DNA of 64,000 nucleotides from Chroococcidiopsis thermalis PCC 7203 (GCF_000317125.1 NC_019695.1:3398336-3462335); one strand, 5' to 3'; numbered from the stretch's first letter, positions 27,627 to 37,328 are shown. The notes: generated by a model not told the origin, from the letters alone. A program made the numbers and translations.

Positions 27627-28925
27627 ATGAGTGCCGAAATCATTTGTGTTGGAACTGAATTACTGCTGGGCGATATTCTCAACACCAACGCGCAGTTTTT
27701 AGCTCAGCAATTAGCAAATCTAGGAATTCCTCATTACTATCAAACTGTAGTGGGAGATAATCCTGCAAGAATCAAACATGCGATTCAAGTTGCTCTAGAA
27801 CGAACATCAACTCAGGATAACTCGACTCAAGTTCTCATTTTTACAGGCGGTTTAGGTCCTACGCCTGACGATCTGACCCACGAAACTTTAGCCGATTTCT
27901 TTGGCGTACCGCTGGCAGAACACCAAGAAATTATTGAAGACATTACTCGCAAATATGCTGCACGCGGGCGAAAAATGTCTCCTAGCAATCGCAAGCAAGC
28001 CATACTACCTCAAGGTGCGGCAGTTTTACCCAATCCAGGTGGAACCGCCCCAGGTATTCTCTGGCAACCGCGCCCTGGGGTGGCAATTCTCACCTTTCCT
28101 GGCGTACCGTCAGAAATGCAGCAGATGTGGCAAGAAACCGCCGTCCCTTACCTTAAGACTCTTGGTTACGGTCGAGAAATTATTTACAGCCAAACTTTGA
28201 AATTTTGGGGGATTGCCGAAGCAGCTTTAGCAGAAAAAGCAGCAGCCTTTCTCAATCTGCCTAACCCTACCGTAGCTCCTTATGCCAGCCAAGGAGAAGT
28301 AAAGTTGCGTGTCTCAGCGAAAGCAACTTCTCCAGAAACAGCCCAGCAAATTATTGCTCCAGTGGCTCGACAATTGCAGGAAATTGGAGACTTAAATTAT
28401 TTCGGTTCTGACGAAGAAACTTTAGCCTCGGCAGTCGGTAAATTGTTAACTGCGGCGGGAGAAACTCTCAGTGTGGCGGAATCCTGCACGGGTGGTGGCT
28501 TGGGTCAGATGCTCACGGACATACCAGGTAGTTCTAGATATTTCTGGGGGGGAGTTATCTCCTACGACAACGCAGTAAAAATTTCTGTTTTGGGCGTTAA
28601 TCCTGATGATTTGAGTCAATTTGGCGCTGTCAGCGCGATCGTCGCCGAACAAATGGCAGCAGGAGTGCGATCGCGTCTCGGTACGACTTGGGGTTTGAGC
28701 ATCACGGGAATTGCCGGACCCGATGGTGGTACGGCAAGCAAACCGGTTGGCTTAGTGTACATCGGTTTGGCGGGAGCCGATGGCAAGGTTCAAAGTTTTG
28801 AAAATCATTTCGGAACTGGACGCGATCGCGCTCTGATTCGCCATATCAGCGCCTGCACCGCTCTCGATCTCTTGCGCCGCCTACTAAAAGCTAGGGAGCA
28901 GAGGGGAGAAGAGGGCTGCTCTTGA
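27627..28925 (+). CDS. cinA: CinA-family protein (competence/damage-inducible; NMN deamidase domain)
   Basis: The N-terminal MoCF/COG1058 domain starts MSAEIICVGTELLLGDILNTN with the pyrophosphatase-like FTGGLGPTPDD. The C-terminal PncC domain has the nicotinamide mononucleotide deamidase signature SVAESCTGGGLGQMLTDIPG and GISGIAGPDGGT-like ITGIAGPDGGTASKPVG. Together they recycle pyridine nucleotides. The C-terminal end (AREQRGEEGCS) is read from an AGGGAGCAG repeat, extending the protein by about ten residues over the usual 416. Confidence 0.92.
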   Translation: MSAEIICVGTELLLGDILNTNAQFLAQQLANLGIPHYYQTVVGDNPARIKHAIQVALERTSTQDNSTQVLIFTGGLGPTPDDLTHETLADFFGVPLAEHQEIIEDITRKYAARGRKMSPSNRKQAILPQGAAVLPNPGGTAPGILWQPRPGVAILTFPGVPSEMQQMWQETAVPYLKTLGYGREIIYSQTLKFWGIAEAALAEKAAAFLNLPNPTVAPYASQGEVKLRVSAKATSPETAQQIIAPVARQLQEIGDLNYFGSDEETLASAVGKLLTAAGETLSVAESCTGGGLGQMLTDIPGSSRYFWGGVISYDNAVKISVLGVNPDDLSQFGAVSAIVAEQMAAGVRSRLGTTWGLSITGIAGPDGGTASKPVGLVYIGLAGADGKVQSFENHFGTGRDRALIRHISACTALDLLRRLLKAREQRGEEGCS

Positions 28926-29315
28926 GCTGGGGAGGCTCTCGGGATCTGGGGGAGCAATTCTAGTCACTAGCCACCAGTCACCAGTCACTGATAACTGATA
29001 ACCATTCCCTCAAAAGAGAGATGTGTCTGCTGTTGGAATTTGTGATATCTTTATATTAAATAAAAAGATTAAGCTGTCACCTTCGTTTTCCCAACAAAAT
29101 GTTGGTAGAGCAAAGGAAACAGAAAGTTAAAGCGGTTGAGAATAAGTAGCTAAGCTACATTTTGACTTGAAAAAGTTAAACTTTGTGTGCTAGCAACAGC
29201 AAAAAGCTAAGCAAATATAAAGAATAAGTAGCGGCAAAATCAAGAGCGCACAAAGATAGATTCCAATCGATTATCATCAAGAAATCAAGGTAGTTTTGTA
29301 GGAGTAATCGGTTCG
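28926..29315. other. Intergenic region before the small acidic gene
   Basis: A short heptamer run (CACTAGCCACCAGTCACCAGTCACTG, about 28963-28990) is followed by AT-rich DNA. A small hairpin CCAACA-AAA-TGTTGG lies at 29091-29105 without a T-run. Nothing else supported. Confidence 0.5.
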
Positions 29316-29459
29316 ATGGATTACATAGATCGGGTACTGGAAAAGCTGAAAGAATGGGCGCGCAAGCTAATTGAAGCCTTGCTAGGACCGGAAGCTGAAC
29401 CGGAACCAGAGCCGATCCCAATTCCAGTTGACGATCGCCGCACTCGTCGTCACAGATAG
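29316..29459 (+). CDS. Small acidic/basic protein with amphipathic helix, 47 residues
   Basis: ATG 29316 is preceded by TAGGAG eleven bases upstream, a good ribosome binding site. The first 24 residues form an amphipathic helix (DRVLEKLKEWARKLIEALLG), then an EPEPEPIPIPV stretch and a strongly basic end (DDRRTRRHR). The stop is seven bases before aroQ, suggesting co-transcription. I believe similar small genes occur before aroQ in other cyanobacteria, but the function is unknown to me. Confidence 0.7.
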   Translation: MDYIDRVLEKLKEWARKLIEALLGPEAEPEPEPIPIPVDDRRTRRHR

Positions 29460-29466
29460 ATATTGA

Positions 29467-29943
29467 ATGGGCTTAGCTGGCGTGTCTTCTCATTCGTCAC
29501 TTATTAGGATACTCGTGCTGCATGGACCGAATTTGAACCTGCTGGGAGCAAGAGAACCAGGAATTTACGGTTCAGTGACGTTAGCTGAGATCGACAGCAT
29601 GTTAGTGGCAGAAGGGAATCAACTGCAAGCAGAAGTGAAGGCGATGCAGTCTAACCATGAAGGCGTGCTAGTGGATGCGATCCAAGCAGCTAAGTCAGAA
29701 TACCAGGGAATTGTGATTAATGCGGGTGCTTATACCCATACAAGCGTGGCGCTGCGAGATGCGATCGCTGCGGTAAAAATGCCCACAGTAGAAGTTCATT
29801 TAAGTAATATTTATCAACGAGAATCTTTTCGCCATCACTCCTATATTGCAGGTGTAGCAATCGGGCAAATTAGTGGCTTTGGCGTACAGAGTTATCGCTT
29901 AGGTTTACACGCCTTGATTCACCATATCAGGCACTCCAATTAA
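29467..29943 (+). CDS. aroQ: 3-Dehydroquinate dehydratase, type II
   Basis: AroQ dehydrates 3-dehydroquinate to 3-dehydroshikimate in the shikimate pathway. The signature [19 protein letters not shown] (with the catalytic Tyr) is at residues about 18-36; the conserved [16 protein letters not shown] and [17 protein letters not shown] (catalytic His region) follow. The 158 residues include a 13-residue N-terminal extension. It starts seven bases after the small gene upstream, and its stop overlaps the ATG of the next gene by one base, so the three genes likely form one transcript. Confidence 0.95.
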   Translation: MGLAGVSSHSSLIRILVLHGPNLNLLGAREPGIYGSVTLAEIDSMLVAEGNQLQAEVKAMQSNHEGVLVDAIQAAKSEYQGIVINAGAYTHTSVALRDAIAAVKMPTVEVHLSNIYQRESFRHHSYIAGVAIGQISGFGVQSYRLGLHALIHHIRHSN

Positions 29944-30821
29944 TGAGTTACTCGATTCATAGTCGATTTCGCGGCACGATGCTGGGAATGGCAGTTGGCG
30001 AAGTCGCAAACCACCCTAAACTTAAGGCGATATTATCTGAAAGGGCAATCGATAACTCATCCCAATCGGGGTTGCTTGACTCAGTATTGCAAGGAATAAA
30101 GACTTTGATCGCGCTCGGTAAGTTCGATTACGAAGCATGGCACAAATTCATGACAAAAGAGTTGACTGGTAATCCAATCGCTTCACCTTTAACAACTCTT
30201 CCCATATCAGTATTTTTTCATGAGAATGAGTTGAAGCTGCGGCAAAATTTGCAACTGGCGCTAGTCGCGATCGATCGGGATGAGCCAGAAAGCCGAGATG
30301 GAACCTTAGCAATAGGACAAGCAATCGCCATTGCTTTACAAGCAAAATCGAACCCAATCGAGATAATTTCCCAAGCAATTGCTTTTGTAGGAACATCCCC
30401 AACTGCAACAGCTGCAAAACTCTCACAAGTCAAAGAGCTACTGGACGAACGAGCAGGATTGGAAAGAGCGATTGCTCAGTTAGGACAACCCCATGAATTG
30501 AGCAGTCAAATCGCTTTGGCGTTTTTTTGCTACCTGAGTACTCCAGCAGACTTTCGCTTGACCGTTCAAAGAGCAGCAATAAGCGATCGCTCTGGCGTGA
30601 CGAGCGCGATCGCGGGTGCGCTTTCAGGAGCTTACAATGGCGTGGCAAGCATTCCAGTTACTCAAGCACTAGCAATAGGGGTGACAAATCAGGCTGAAGT
30701 GCTAAGATTGTGTGATGTACTAGTCGCAGTGTGGTCGGGAGTCTATCAGCAGAGCGATCGAGCTACTACCAACAATCAAATAGTTGCAATTGCTGCCCCT
30801 AAAATCGTGCGGAGGCGCTGA
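29943..30821 (+). CDS. ADP-ribosylglycohydrolase-like protein, metal site apparently lost
   Basis: The N-terminus RFRGTMLGMAVGEVAN resembles the ARH/DraG start (FxGaxxGxAxGDalG), and the later AIAGALSGAYNGVASIP matches the family C-terminal block. The usual DDT/DDS aspartates that bind two Mg2+ ions are not apparent, so it may not remove ADP-ribose and may act as a scaffold or regulator. It begins with an ATG that overlaps the aroQ stop (TAATG), which indicates translational coupling. It could be a divergent enzyme with ligands I cannot place by eye. Confidence 0.65.
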   Translation: MSYSIHSRFRGTMLGMAVGEVANHPKLKAILSERAIDNSSQSGLLDSVLQGIKTLIALGKFDYEAWHKFMTKELTGNPIASPLTTLPISVFFHENELKLRQNLQLALVAIDRDEPESRDGTLAIGQAIAIALQAKSNPIEIISQAIAFVGTSPTATAAKLSQVKELLDERAGLERAIAQLGQPHELSSQIALAFFCYLSTPADFRLTVQRAAISDRSGVTSAIAGALSGAYNGVASIPVTQALAIGVTNQAEVLRLCDVLVAVWSGVYQQSDRATTNNQIVAIAAPKIVRRR

Positions 30822-31051
30822 GAATAATCGTTGTCTTTCCTAAATCGATCTGAAAAATTTGATTTCAGGAAAGTTTAGTTTCTAAATACTTGAGTTGTAG
30901 AACAGGCAATAAGCTTAATCGTCAGTTGTGAGCTCTCATTGTGGAAAGATCCATAGACTGGATGTAATTATTGTCATTCAACCTAAGATTACAGATGAGG
31001 CTTTATGCCATTTAACTTTTTGCTCCATGCCGATTGCATGTAATAAGGGTA

Positions 31052-33523
31052 ATGAAAAAGCGCACGCTATTTGAATTGCTCGACCTGCAACTCAAGAAGT
31101 GGTGGCAATTGCTACCAAACCAGCAGCAATTAACTCGTAAAGTATGCCAAGCTCAACCAGGAGTTAAAGCTAAAAAACCTCCTAAAGTGCGCAGAGAACG
31201 CACCTCTGCGCTCCTGATACTGGCAGTGGTATTGCTGACCATAATGTTGGGACATCGCTTTGCCAACCAACCTCGGCTAGATGAAGGCACGATCGCACCA
31301 GAGACAATTCGCGCCCCTAAAGCAGCTCAAATTGTCGATACGAAAACTACAGCCCAAAACCGCCAAATTGCATGGAGAAAAGCAGAGCCAATCTTAGTCA
31401 TTGACTCGACAGTAAATCAAAAAATTTGGCAAAAGTTACAAACTAACTTGACACAGGGAGAGCGACTGCGGCAGCTAGCAGGAAATTTTCCATTTACAAC
31501 CACAACCAACTTATCTACAGCAGCACAAATTTATCTACGCAGCTGCCCAGATTCTCAGTGGCAGAAAGTTTTAGCCTTTTTACGAGACGCGCAAAGTCGA
31601 GAACGCCAGCAAAATGCCGCGACAACGAACTTTGCTTCGGTTAAAATCGAAGGATTTGAAAATGAGGCAATGGCTCAAGCAGCAAGGGAACTGAATGCCT
31701 ATCGCTTGAAAACAGCGAAATCTCACCAGTTCTCGATGTTAATGGCAAAGCTATCTCAAGTTCGCCAGCAATACGCTCAAGCTTTATCGCAACTGGCACA
31801 ATTACAAAAAGCAACTCCGCCAACTCTTTACGAATCTTCCTGGTTGGATTTATCCGATCCTATTTGGTCGAAGACAGTTGCAGGTATCCGCGCCACTACA
31901 CAACGCATTCTCGCCCAAGGAGTTTATCGAGGTATATCATCCGATACTTTGCAAACAGCGGTGAACTTACAAGTGCGATCGCATGTACCACCGCAGATGG
32001 AACCTCTAGCAACCCAAATGCTGTTAACCGTCCTCGAACCAAATCTCAAGGAAGACGAGGCACAAACAAAACTAGCAGCAGCTGAAGCGGTTGCAAAAAT
32101 TGCCCCCCAAATGCTGAATCTAGAGCGAGGCGAGGTCATAGTCAGAAAAGGCGAAACGATCGACCATGCTGCATTTATTACTCTCGACTATTTCGGTCTG
32201 TCGCGACGCGGGATCGGTTGGTCGGGGCTATCAAAATTTGGTGGGATCGTTAGTGTAGCCGTTGGTATTTTTGTCTGGATTGCCTGGAAATTCGAGCGGC
32301 AGAAACTGCGACAGCGTGACTGTGTTTTGATTTTGTTATTAGCTTTGAGTACTCCGCTACTCTTAAGGCTGAATTTACGGTATATTAACTTACCTGCTGT
32401 AGGACTGTTACTAGGTAGCTTCTACGGCTTCCCAATTGGTGGCACAGTTGTAGGGTTGTTGGGGCTGCTCGTACCTGTAGGAATGGATATTAGTGGTAAG
32501 TCTTTGTTAACAGGCTTAGCTGGCGGAATGCTAGCTAGTTGGATGGCTGGGTGGATGCGATCGCGAGAAGAGTTAGCTCTAATCGGAGTCGCGGTTAGTG
32601 TAACGCAAGGATTAGCGTACCTGTTAGGGAAAGTCGTCCTCAGTGCGATCGGGACTGATTCAGTATGGAATTGGTACGATGTTGCCCTTCAAGCTGGCTT
32701 ATTTAGCCTTGCAGGGATTGTCTGGAGCGCGATCGCGATCGGCATTAGCCCCTATTTAGAGCATTTTTTCGATCTAGTTACCCCAATTCGGCTAGCAGAA
32801 CTTGCCAACCCCAACCGACCGTTATTAAAGCGTTTGGCAACGGAAGCCCCCGGAACGTTCCAACACACGCTGTTTGTCTCCACTCTGGCAGAGGCAGCGG
32901 CGAGGGTATTGGGATGCAACGTCGAATTGGTGCGGACGGGAACTTTATATCACGATATTGGCAAACTCCACGATCCCCTCGCTTTTATTGAGAATCAGAT
33001 GGGTGGGGTCAATAAACACGATGAAATTAACGATCCTTGGGAGAGTGCGGCAATTATTAGAAAGCACGTGACTGAAGGGTTAGTCATGGCACGCAAGTGT
33101 CGTTTACCAATGGCAATCCAAGCCTTTATTCCCGAACATCAAGGCACGATGGCGATCGCCTATTTTTACCACCAAGCGCAGCAGATCGCACGACAAGACC
33201 ATAGCATTACAGTAGACGAAAGGGATTTTTGTTACGCGGGTCCAGCGCCCCAGTCGCGAGAAACAGCCTTGGTGATGCTGGCAGATTCCTGTGAAGCAGC
33301 TTTACGCACTCTGCCAGCAGCCGGCAAATCAGGCGGAAAAGAACCGACGCGAGAGGAAGCCCTAGCAATGGTACAAAAAATTCTGCGATCGCGCTGGCAA
33401 GACAATCAATTAGTTGATTCTGGACTAACGCGGGCGGACATGGATACAATTGCTGAAACCTTTGTCAACATTTGGCAACAGTTTCATCACAAGCGGATTG
33501 CTTATCCAAAGAGGAAGGAGTAA
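31052..33523 (+). CDS. PgpH-like 7TM-HD phosphodiesterase (7TMR-HDED)
   Basis: An N-terminal membrane helix (LLILAVVLLTIMLG), a large extracytoplasmic domain (about residues 70-370), then about seven membrane helices (375-560), and a cytoplasmic HD domain with TFQHTLFVSTLAEAA and LYHDIGKLHDP. PgpH proteins with this build hydrolyse cyclic di-AMP; that activity is inferred from the family. The ATG at 31052 is preferred over a TTG six codons upstream. It is convergent with panE and ends 3 bp before that gene's stop. No c-di-AMP cyclase gene is in the window. Confidence 0.9.
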   Translation: MKKRTLFELLDLQLKKWWQLLPNQQQLTRKVCQAQPGVKAKKPPKVRRERTSALLILAVVLLTIMLGHRFANQPRLDEGTIAPETIRAPKAAQIVDTKTTAQNRQIAWRKAEPILVIDSTVNQKIWQKLQTNLTQGERLRQLAGNFPFTTTTNLSTAAQIYLRSCPDSQWQKVLAFLRDAQSRERQQNAATTNFASVKIEGFENEAMAQAARELNAYRLKTAKSHQFSMLMAKLSQVRQQYAQALSQLAQLQKATPPTLYESSWLDLSDPIWSKTVAGIRATTQRILAQGVYRGISSDTLQTAVNLQVRSHVPPQMEPLATQMLLTVLEPNLKEDEAQTKLAAAEAVAKIAPQMLNLERGEVIVRKGETIDHAAFITLDYFGLSRRGIGWSGLSKFGGIVSVAVGIFVWIAWKFERQKLRQRDCVLILLLALSTPLLLRLNLRYINLPAVGLLLGSFYGFPIGGTVVGLLGLLVPVGMDISGKSLLTGLAGGMLASWMAGWMRSREELALIGVAVSVTQGLAYLLGKVVLSAIGTDSVWNWYDVALQAGLFSLAGIVWSAIAIGISPYLEHFFDLVTPIRLAELANPNRPLLKRLATEAPGTFQHTLFVSTLAEAAARVLGCNVELVRTGTLYHDIGKLHDPLAFIENQMGGVNKHDEINDPWESAAIIRKHVTEGLVMARKCRLPMAIQAFIPEHQGTMAIAYFYHQAQQIARQDHSITVDERDFCYAGPAPQSRETALVMLADSCEAALRTLPAAGKSGGKEPTREEALAMVQKILRSRWQDNQLVDSGLTRADMDTIAETFVNIWQQFHHKRIAYPKRKE

Positions 33524-33526
33524 ATT

Positions 33527-34495
33527 CTACCCCTGATTTTTTCTATCTAAAAACTTCAACTGCCGATACAAAGTGCGAATTTGAGGTAAATTTGTCCCAG
33601 CAGCCTCAGCTAGACGTAATGGACTGCCAACGATCGCTTCAACTTCCAAAGGACGCTGCAAATCATAGTCAATTTTCATACTAGTTTTATAGGGCTTCAT
33701 TTTGGCAGTGCGATCGAGCATGTTTTGGACAAAACTACTGGAAATATGGCGATCGAACCTAGCTGCACCCGCTACCACTTCCGCCATCAACTCTTCGACT
33801 AAAGCCCGAGTGGATGCATTTGCCATCAACTCATCGGTTCGAGCATTAAGTATGACAGATAGCCCATTATAGGGAATATTCCATACCAATTTTTGCCAAC
33901 GTGCTAAGAGCAAATCTTCTGATAAGTCAATGGGAATGCCAGCCGATTCAAAATCAGTGGCAATTTGCCGCATTCTTGCCGTAATTCCCGCTGGATGGTA
34001 GTCAGCAGTATATTCTCCCAGGGAGATCGCCTTGTAATCTAAATGGCGAATATGTCCTGGGGCAACTTTATTAGCGCAGACAAAACACATACCACCGATA
34101 ACTCGATGAGAACCGACAATTTCAGCTACCGCGTCTTCTATGCCCAAACCATTTTGCAATACCAAAACTACGCCATCGTCTTTCAGAACTGGAAGTAATA
34201 GATCGGGTAGTAGATGATTCTGCGTCGTTTTTAGCGCGATCGCCACTACATCGCAACGCGGCATATCCTTCACGTCTTGGTAAGCATTGACTTGGGATAG
34301 GGTAAAGTCCCCGTCAGTTGACTCAATAACTAAACCAGATTGAGAAACATGGTTGTAATCGCTGCGAAGCAAAAAATGGACATCTAAACCAGCCTTTTGT
34401 AGACAACCACCATAATAACCACCCAATGCCCCCGTTCCTAACATGGCGTAACTGCGTTCGCTATGACAATTATGGCGATCGGGATACGACTCCAT
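33527..34495 (-). CDS. panE: 2-Dehydropantoate 2-reductase
   Basis: PanE reduces ketopantoate to pantoate with NADPH in coenzyme A synthesis. The cofactor loop MLGTGALGGYYGG near residue 18, the LVLQNGLGIED block and the catalytic-region lysine in WQKLVWNIPYNGLS are visible. The only start that keeps the first strand is the ATG at 34495, which adds 15 residues before it and overlaps the upstream channel gene by 26 bp. A GAGGGAAG ribosome binding site lies inside the channel gene. This fits coupled translation. Confidence 0.9.
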   Translation of the reverse strand: MESYPDRHNCHSERSYAMLGTGALGGYYGGCLQKAGLDVHFLLRSDYNHVSQSGLVIESTDGDFTLSQVNAYQDVKDMPRCDVVAIALKTTQNHLLPDLLLPVLKDDGVVLVLQNGLGIEDAVAEIVGSHRVIGGMCFVCANKVAPGHIRHLDYKAISLGEYTADYHPAGITARMRQIATDFESAGIPIDLSEDLLLARWQKLVWNIPYNGLSVILNARTDELMANASTRALVEELMAEVVAGAARFDRHISSSFVQNMLDRTAKMKPYKTSMKIDYDLQRPLEVEAIVGSPLRLAEAAGTNLPQIRTLYRQLKFLDRKNQG

Positions 34496-35408
34496 TTGTT
34501 TCTTCCCTCTGGCTAGAAACGGGCATTACCTCATGAAAGTGGTTGTAATCGATATAGCGTTGCCCGTCAGACTTCTGGAATAAAATATCAGCAAATCGAT
34601 GATGCCACAACATCTCTGAAGCAATGTATGTATGACGAGCATGTATCATCTGAGATACAGTCTCATCAATGCCAGTCAGCGTCACCACCAACATTGTCTC
34701 TGCTGCTTCTAGATCTGCTAAAGTAGCGCCGTAAAAAGGGCTGTACTCGTCAATCGGATGCATCACCGTCCAAGAGAGAATAAAAATTGGGTTATTAGCA
34801 CGTACTAAAGGCAGGTCATACAATCGGCGCATAAACTGCCCCTCAGCATTCATTTCGTCTCGTACCAGTACAACTCTAATCTGCGCTTCAATAATTTGGT
34901 TGCGACGCTTATTCGCCACGCGAAACATCAAAGTTGGAATCTCATCATAAGCCGTGACCACAGCCACTCGACTAAAAACCACTCGCGCCGTAGGACGAGA
35001 GAAACGAGCAAAAGCGATTCCCGTTCCCATAGCTACGCCCAATAAACCCACCCAAGATTCGATCGCCACTAGGACATTAGCGTAGTCAGTTTGCGGATTC
35101 ATCACGCCATAGCCAATAGTTGCCATTGTTTGAATGCTGAAAAAGAAAGCATCCCAGAAATTGCCAGGTCGAGCGTTAGCTATGCTACCTGGTTGTAATA
35201 AATAGGCAAGAGCAAACAAAGAATTGAGTAATATGTATCCAGAAGCTACGATACCTAAGAACCAAGACCAAGGCATAGTAATCAACAAATGGTATGGATC
35301 GCGCCAGTAGTAATACCATTTATTAATCCCCTGAACGTTTAACCGTCCATTCTGCCTCACAATCGAAATAATTGGTTTACGGGGGAGACGACGCTTTGCT
35401 TTTGTCAT
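34470..35408 (-). CDS. Inward-rectifier K+ channel (KirBac type)
   Basis: Two membrane helices flank the pore loop with filter TIGYG (ATIGYGVMNP). Before them is the slide helix (YYYWRDPYHLLITMPW), and after them the cytoplasmic beta-sandwich with ARFSRPTARVVFS and ATLADLEAAETMLVV, the hallmark of Kir channels. It should pass K+ across the plasma membrane. The 312-residue size is normal. It overlaps panE by 26 bp and is followed upstream by 7-bp repeats (35405-35445: GTCATTT). Confidence 0.95.
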   Translation of the reverse strand: MTKAKRRLPRKPIISIVRQNGRLNVQGINKWYYYWRDPYHLLITMPWSWFLGIVASGYILLNSLFALAYLLQPGSIANARPGNFWDAFFFSIQTMATIGYGVMNPQTDYANVLVAIESWVGLLGVAMGTGIAFARFSRPTARVVFSRVAVVTAYDEIPTLMFRVANKRRNQIIEAQIRVVLVRDEMNAEGQFMRRLYDLPLVRANNPIFILSWTVMHPIDEYSPFYGATLADLEAAETMLVVTLTGIDETVSQMIHARHTYIASEMLWHHRFADILFQKSDGQRYIDYNHFHEVMPVSSQREETNGVVSRSP

Positions 35409-35640
35409 TTGTCATTTGTCATTCGTCATTTGTCATTGGTTGGAGGTGATTCCAACTCATGAATCGCGACTTGTGAGTTAGGCGTTACCAACTACCTCTA
35501 GATAGATATTCTGACTTGATTTGGTAAAAGAAGGGAAACAGTTGTTAATAGGGAGTGACTAGTGGCTAGTGACTGGTGACTAGAATTGCTCCTGAAGTTC
35601 CTCTGCTTCCTTGTCCCCCTTGTCTTCCTTGTCCCGACTT

Positions 35641-36579
35641 CTATCTCGTTTTCCGGCGACGACGATCGCGATCTGTTCTCATTCCTTGCTCGTCACGGTT
35701 TTTTTCCGTTAGCGGTATGGCATTTTTTGTTGGTACGATGCGAGAACCATATCTTCTAGCATAAACTTGAGTAAATTCTGCACCGAAAAAGAGGATTTGG
35801 GCAGCATAGTAAACCCAAACTAAGATAATGACGACTGAACCTGCCGCGCCGTAGGTAGAACCAAAACTACTGTTTCCTAGATACAGTCCCAAAGCAAACC
35901 TACCAATTGAGAATAGCAGCGAAGTAACGATCGCGCCGCTCCAAACATCGCTCCAGGCAATTTTGACATCTGGCAAGACTTTGTAAATCAGTCCGAATAG
36001 TAGTGTCGTCACGGCAAAAGAGAGGACGAAGTTAGCTATCTGTAACAATGCCCCGATTCCTGGTAGCAAGCTGCCCAAAAAATTGACTAATCCTGATAAA
36101 CCTGCACTTAAAACCAGGGAAACGAGTAGCAAAAAGCCTACACCGAGTACCATCGTGAATGACAAAAAGCGATCGCGCAAGATGCCGATTACACCTCGTC
36201 CTGGTTTCGGCTGAACTTCCCAAATCGTATTTAAAGAGTCTTGTAACTGAGCGAATAAACCAGAAGCGCCAAATAGTAAGACAGCAATACTAATCAGGGA
36301 GGCAATGGTTCCTGCTTTAGGTTTACTAGCGCCTTCTATTGCCGTTTCAATAAATTTTGCCCCGTCCCTACCTACCAAACCTTGAATCTGCGTCACAATT
36401 TCGCCTCTGGCTGCTTCTTCACCAAAAACTGCTCCAGCAATCGCGATCGCAATAATCAACATCGGGGCGAGGGAAAATACCGTGTAATATGCCAATGCTG
36501 CGGCTAGTCGCGAAGCTTTATCTTCGTTCCATTCAGTAAATGTCTCTCGCAACAAACTAATAATTGTCTTAATTCTCAC
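35641..36579 (-). CDS. YihY/virulence factor BrkB family membrane protein
   Basis: Six hydrophobic segments and the family landmarks ASRLAAALAYYTVFSLAPM near residue 22, ASGLFAQLQDSLNTIWEV, and WVYYAAQILFFGAEFTQVYA are present. BrkB/YihY proteins are inner-membrane proteins of poorly known transport role. The C-terminal tail is Arg-rich (DRDRRRRKTR). No operon partner. The stop lies next to a 9-bp repeat patch (35608-35637). Confidence 0.9.
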   Translation of the reverse strand: MRIKTIISLLRETFTEWNEDKASRLAAALAYYTVFSLAPMLIIAIAIAGAVFGEEAARGEIVTQIQGLVGRDGAKFIETAIEGASKPKAGTIASLISIAVLLFGASGLFAQLQDSLNTIWEVQPKPGRGVIGILRDRFLSFTMVLGVGFLLLVSLVLSAGLSGLVNFLGSLLPGIGALLQIANFVLSFAVTTLLFGLIYKVLPDVKIAWSDVWSGAIVTSLLFSIGRFALGLYLGNSSFGSTYGAAGSVVIILVWVYYAAQILFFGAEFTQVYARRYGSRIVPTKNAIPLTEKNRDEQGMRTDRDRRRRKTR

Positions 36580-36947
36580 TGCTAAATCTCCTCTTTGCCA
36601 GATGCACGGTCATTTTGATGACTATGACAAAATCGGAAATTTTACACATCTCCAAGGAGATAGAAAAAATTTAAATTTGTCTGATTTGATACTCAAAAAC
36701 TAAATTCTAGTATTGTTAGTCACTATCTCAACTCGGCTAGGTTTATTTCGAGCAAAATTGATGAAGCATCTGCAACATTTTTTTTAAAAAGTTATACACT
36801 CTCGCTCTCTGCAATCGAAATTAATAGATTATTCTGACGCAAACGGTTTTCATCCTCATGGAAGAAGAAAGGCGAATTTGCCATAGTTAGCATTTCAGGG
36901 AAATCACAAATTTTCATAAATTCAAATTAGAACGAGGGAAGTTAGCA
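36580..36947. other. Intergenic region upstream of the DUF2795 gene
   Basis: These 368 bp are AT-rich with no repeat array and no coding frame of interest. It separates two divergent genes and should hold both promoters. I cannot place them with confidence. Confidence 0.45.
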
Positions 36948-37142
36948 ATGGCTAAAGTTAATCCTATCCAGCTGCAAAAGCATCTCAAGGGTATGGAATA
37001 TCCTGCTTCTAAGCAAGATATTGTGGACTATGCCAAACAACAAGGCGCAGATGATAATGCGATCGCTATTTTAGAACAGTTACCAGAAGAAGAATATGAA
37101 ACTCCTACTGATGTCAATAAAGCAGTAGGAGAAGTGCAATAG
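36948..37142 (+). CDS. DUF2795 protein, 64 residues
   Basis: The short sequence with QLQKHLKGMEYPASKQDIVDY and LEQLPEEEYETPTDVNKAVG matches the DUF2795 domain, small helical proteins found in many bacteria. The function is unknown. GAGGGAAG lies about 8 bp before the ATG, a clear ribosome binding site. Confidence 0.85.
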   Translation: MAKVNPIQLQKHLKGMEYPASKQDIVDYAKQQGADDNAIAILEQLPEEEYETPTDVNKAVGEVQ

Positions 37143-37146
37143 TTAG

Positions 37147-37253
37147 TTATACCAATTCTATTTATCCTTGCACTAAATCGGTCGCTCATAGCCCCCCTTG
37201 TTAAGGGGGGTTGGGGGGATCTTCCGTGGCGCAGTCAGATCAAAATGGTATTA
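37147..37253. mobile_element. MITE-like element A, copy 1 (107 bp)
   Basis: TTATACCAATT at one end and AATGGTATTA at the other form imperfect terminal inverted repeats around a central GCCCCCCTTGTTAAGGGGGGTT hairpin and GGGGGGATCTT. A second copy of equal length is at 37334-37440 with a related centre in the other orientation. No coding capacity. Confidence 0.75.
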
Positions 37254-37255
37254 CC

Positions 37256-37328
37256 ATAGCAGCTCTAAATGATTTGTAAAGCAGGCTTCTAGCCTGCTCC
37301 ACGTTTATGAATTAAATAGGATTGCTAT
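37256..37328. mobile_element. MITE-like element B, copy 1 (73 bp)
   Basis: Terminal repeats ATAGCA and TGCTAT flank GCAGGCTTCTAGCCTGCTCCACG and a TTATGAATTAAATAGG segment. A second, 90-bp copy is at 59861-59950. It sits between the two copies of element A. Confidence 0.75.

Noticed and set aside
29176-29421. 81-codon minus-strand frame over the 47-residue gene
   Set aside because: The plus-strand gene has a ribosome binding site and fits the aroQ operon; the minus frame has none.
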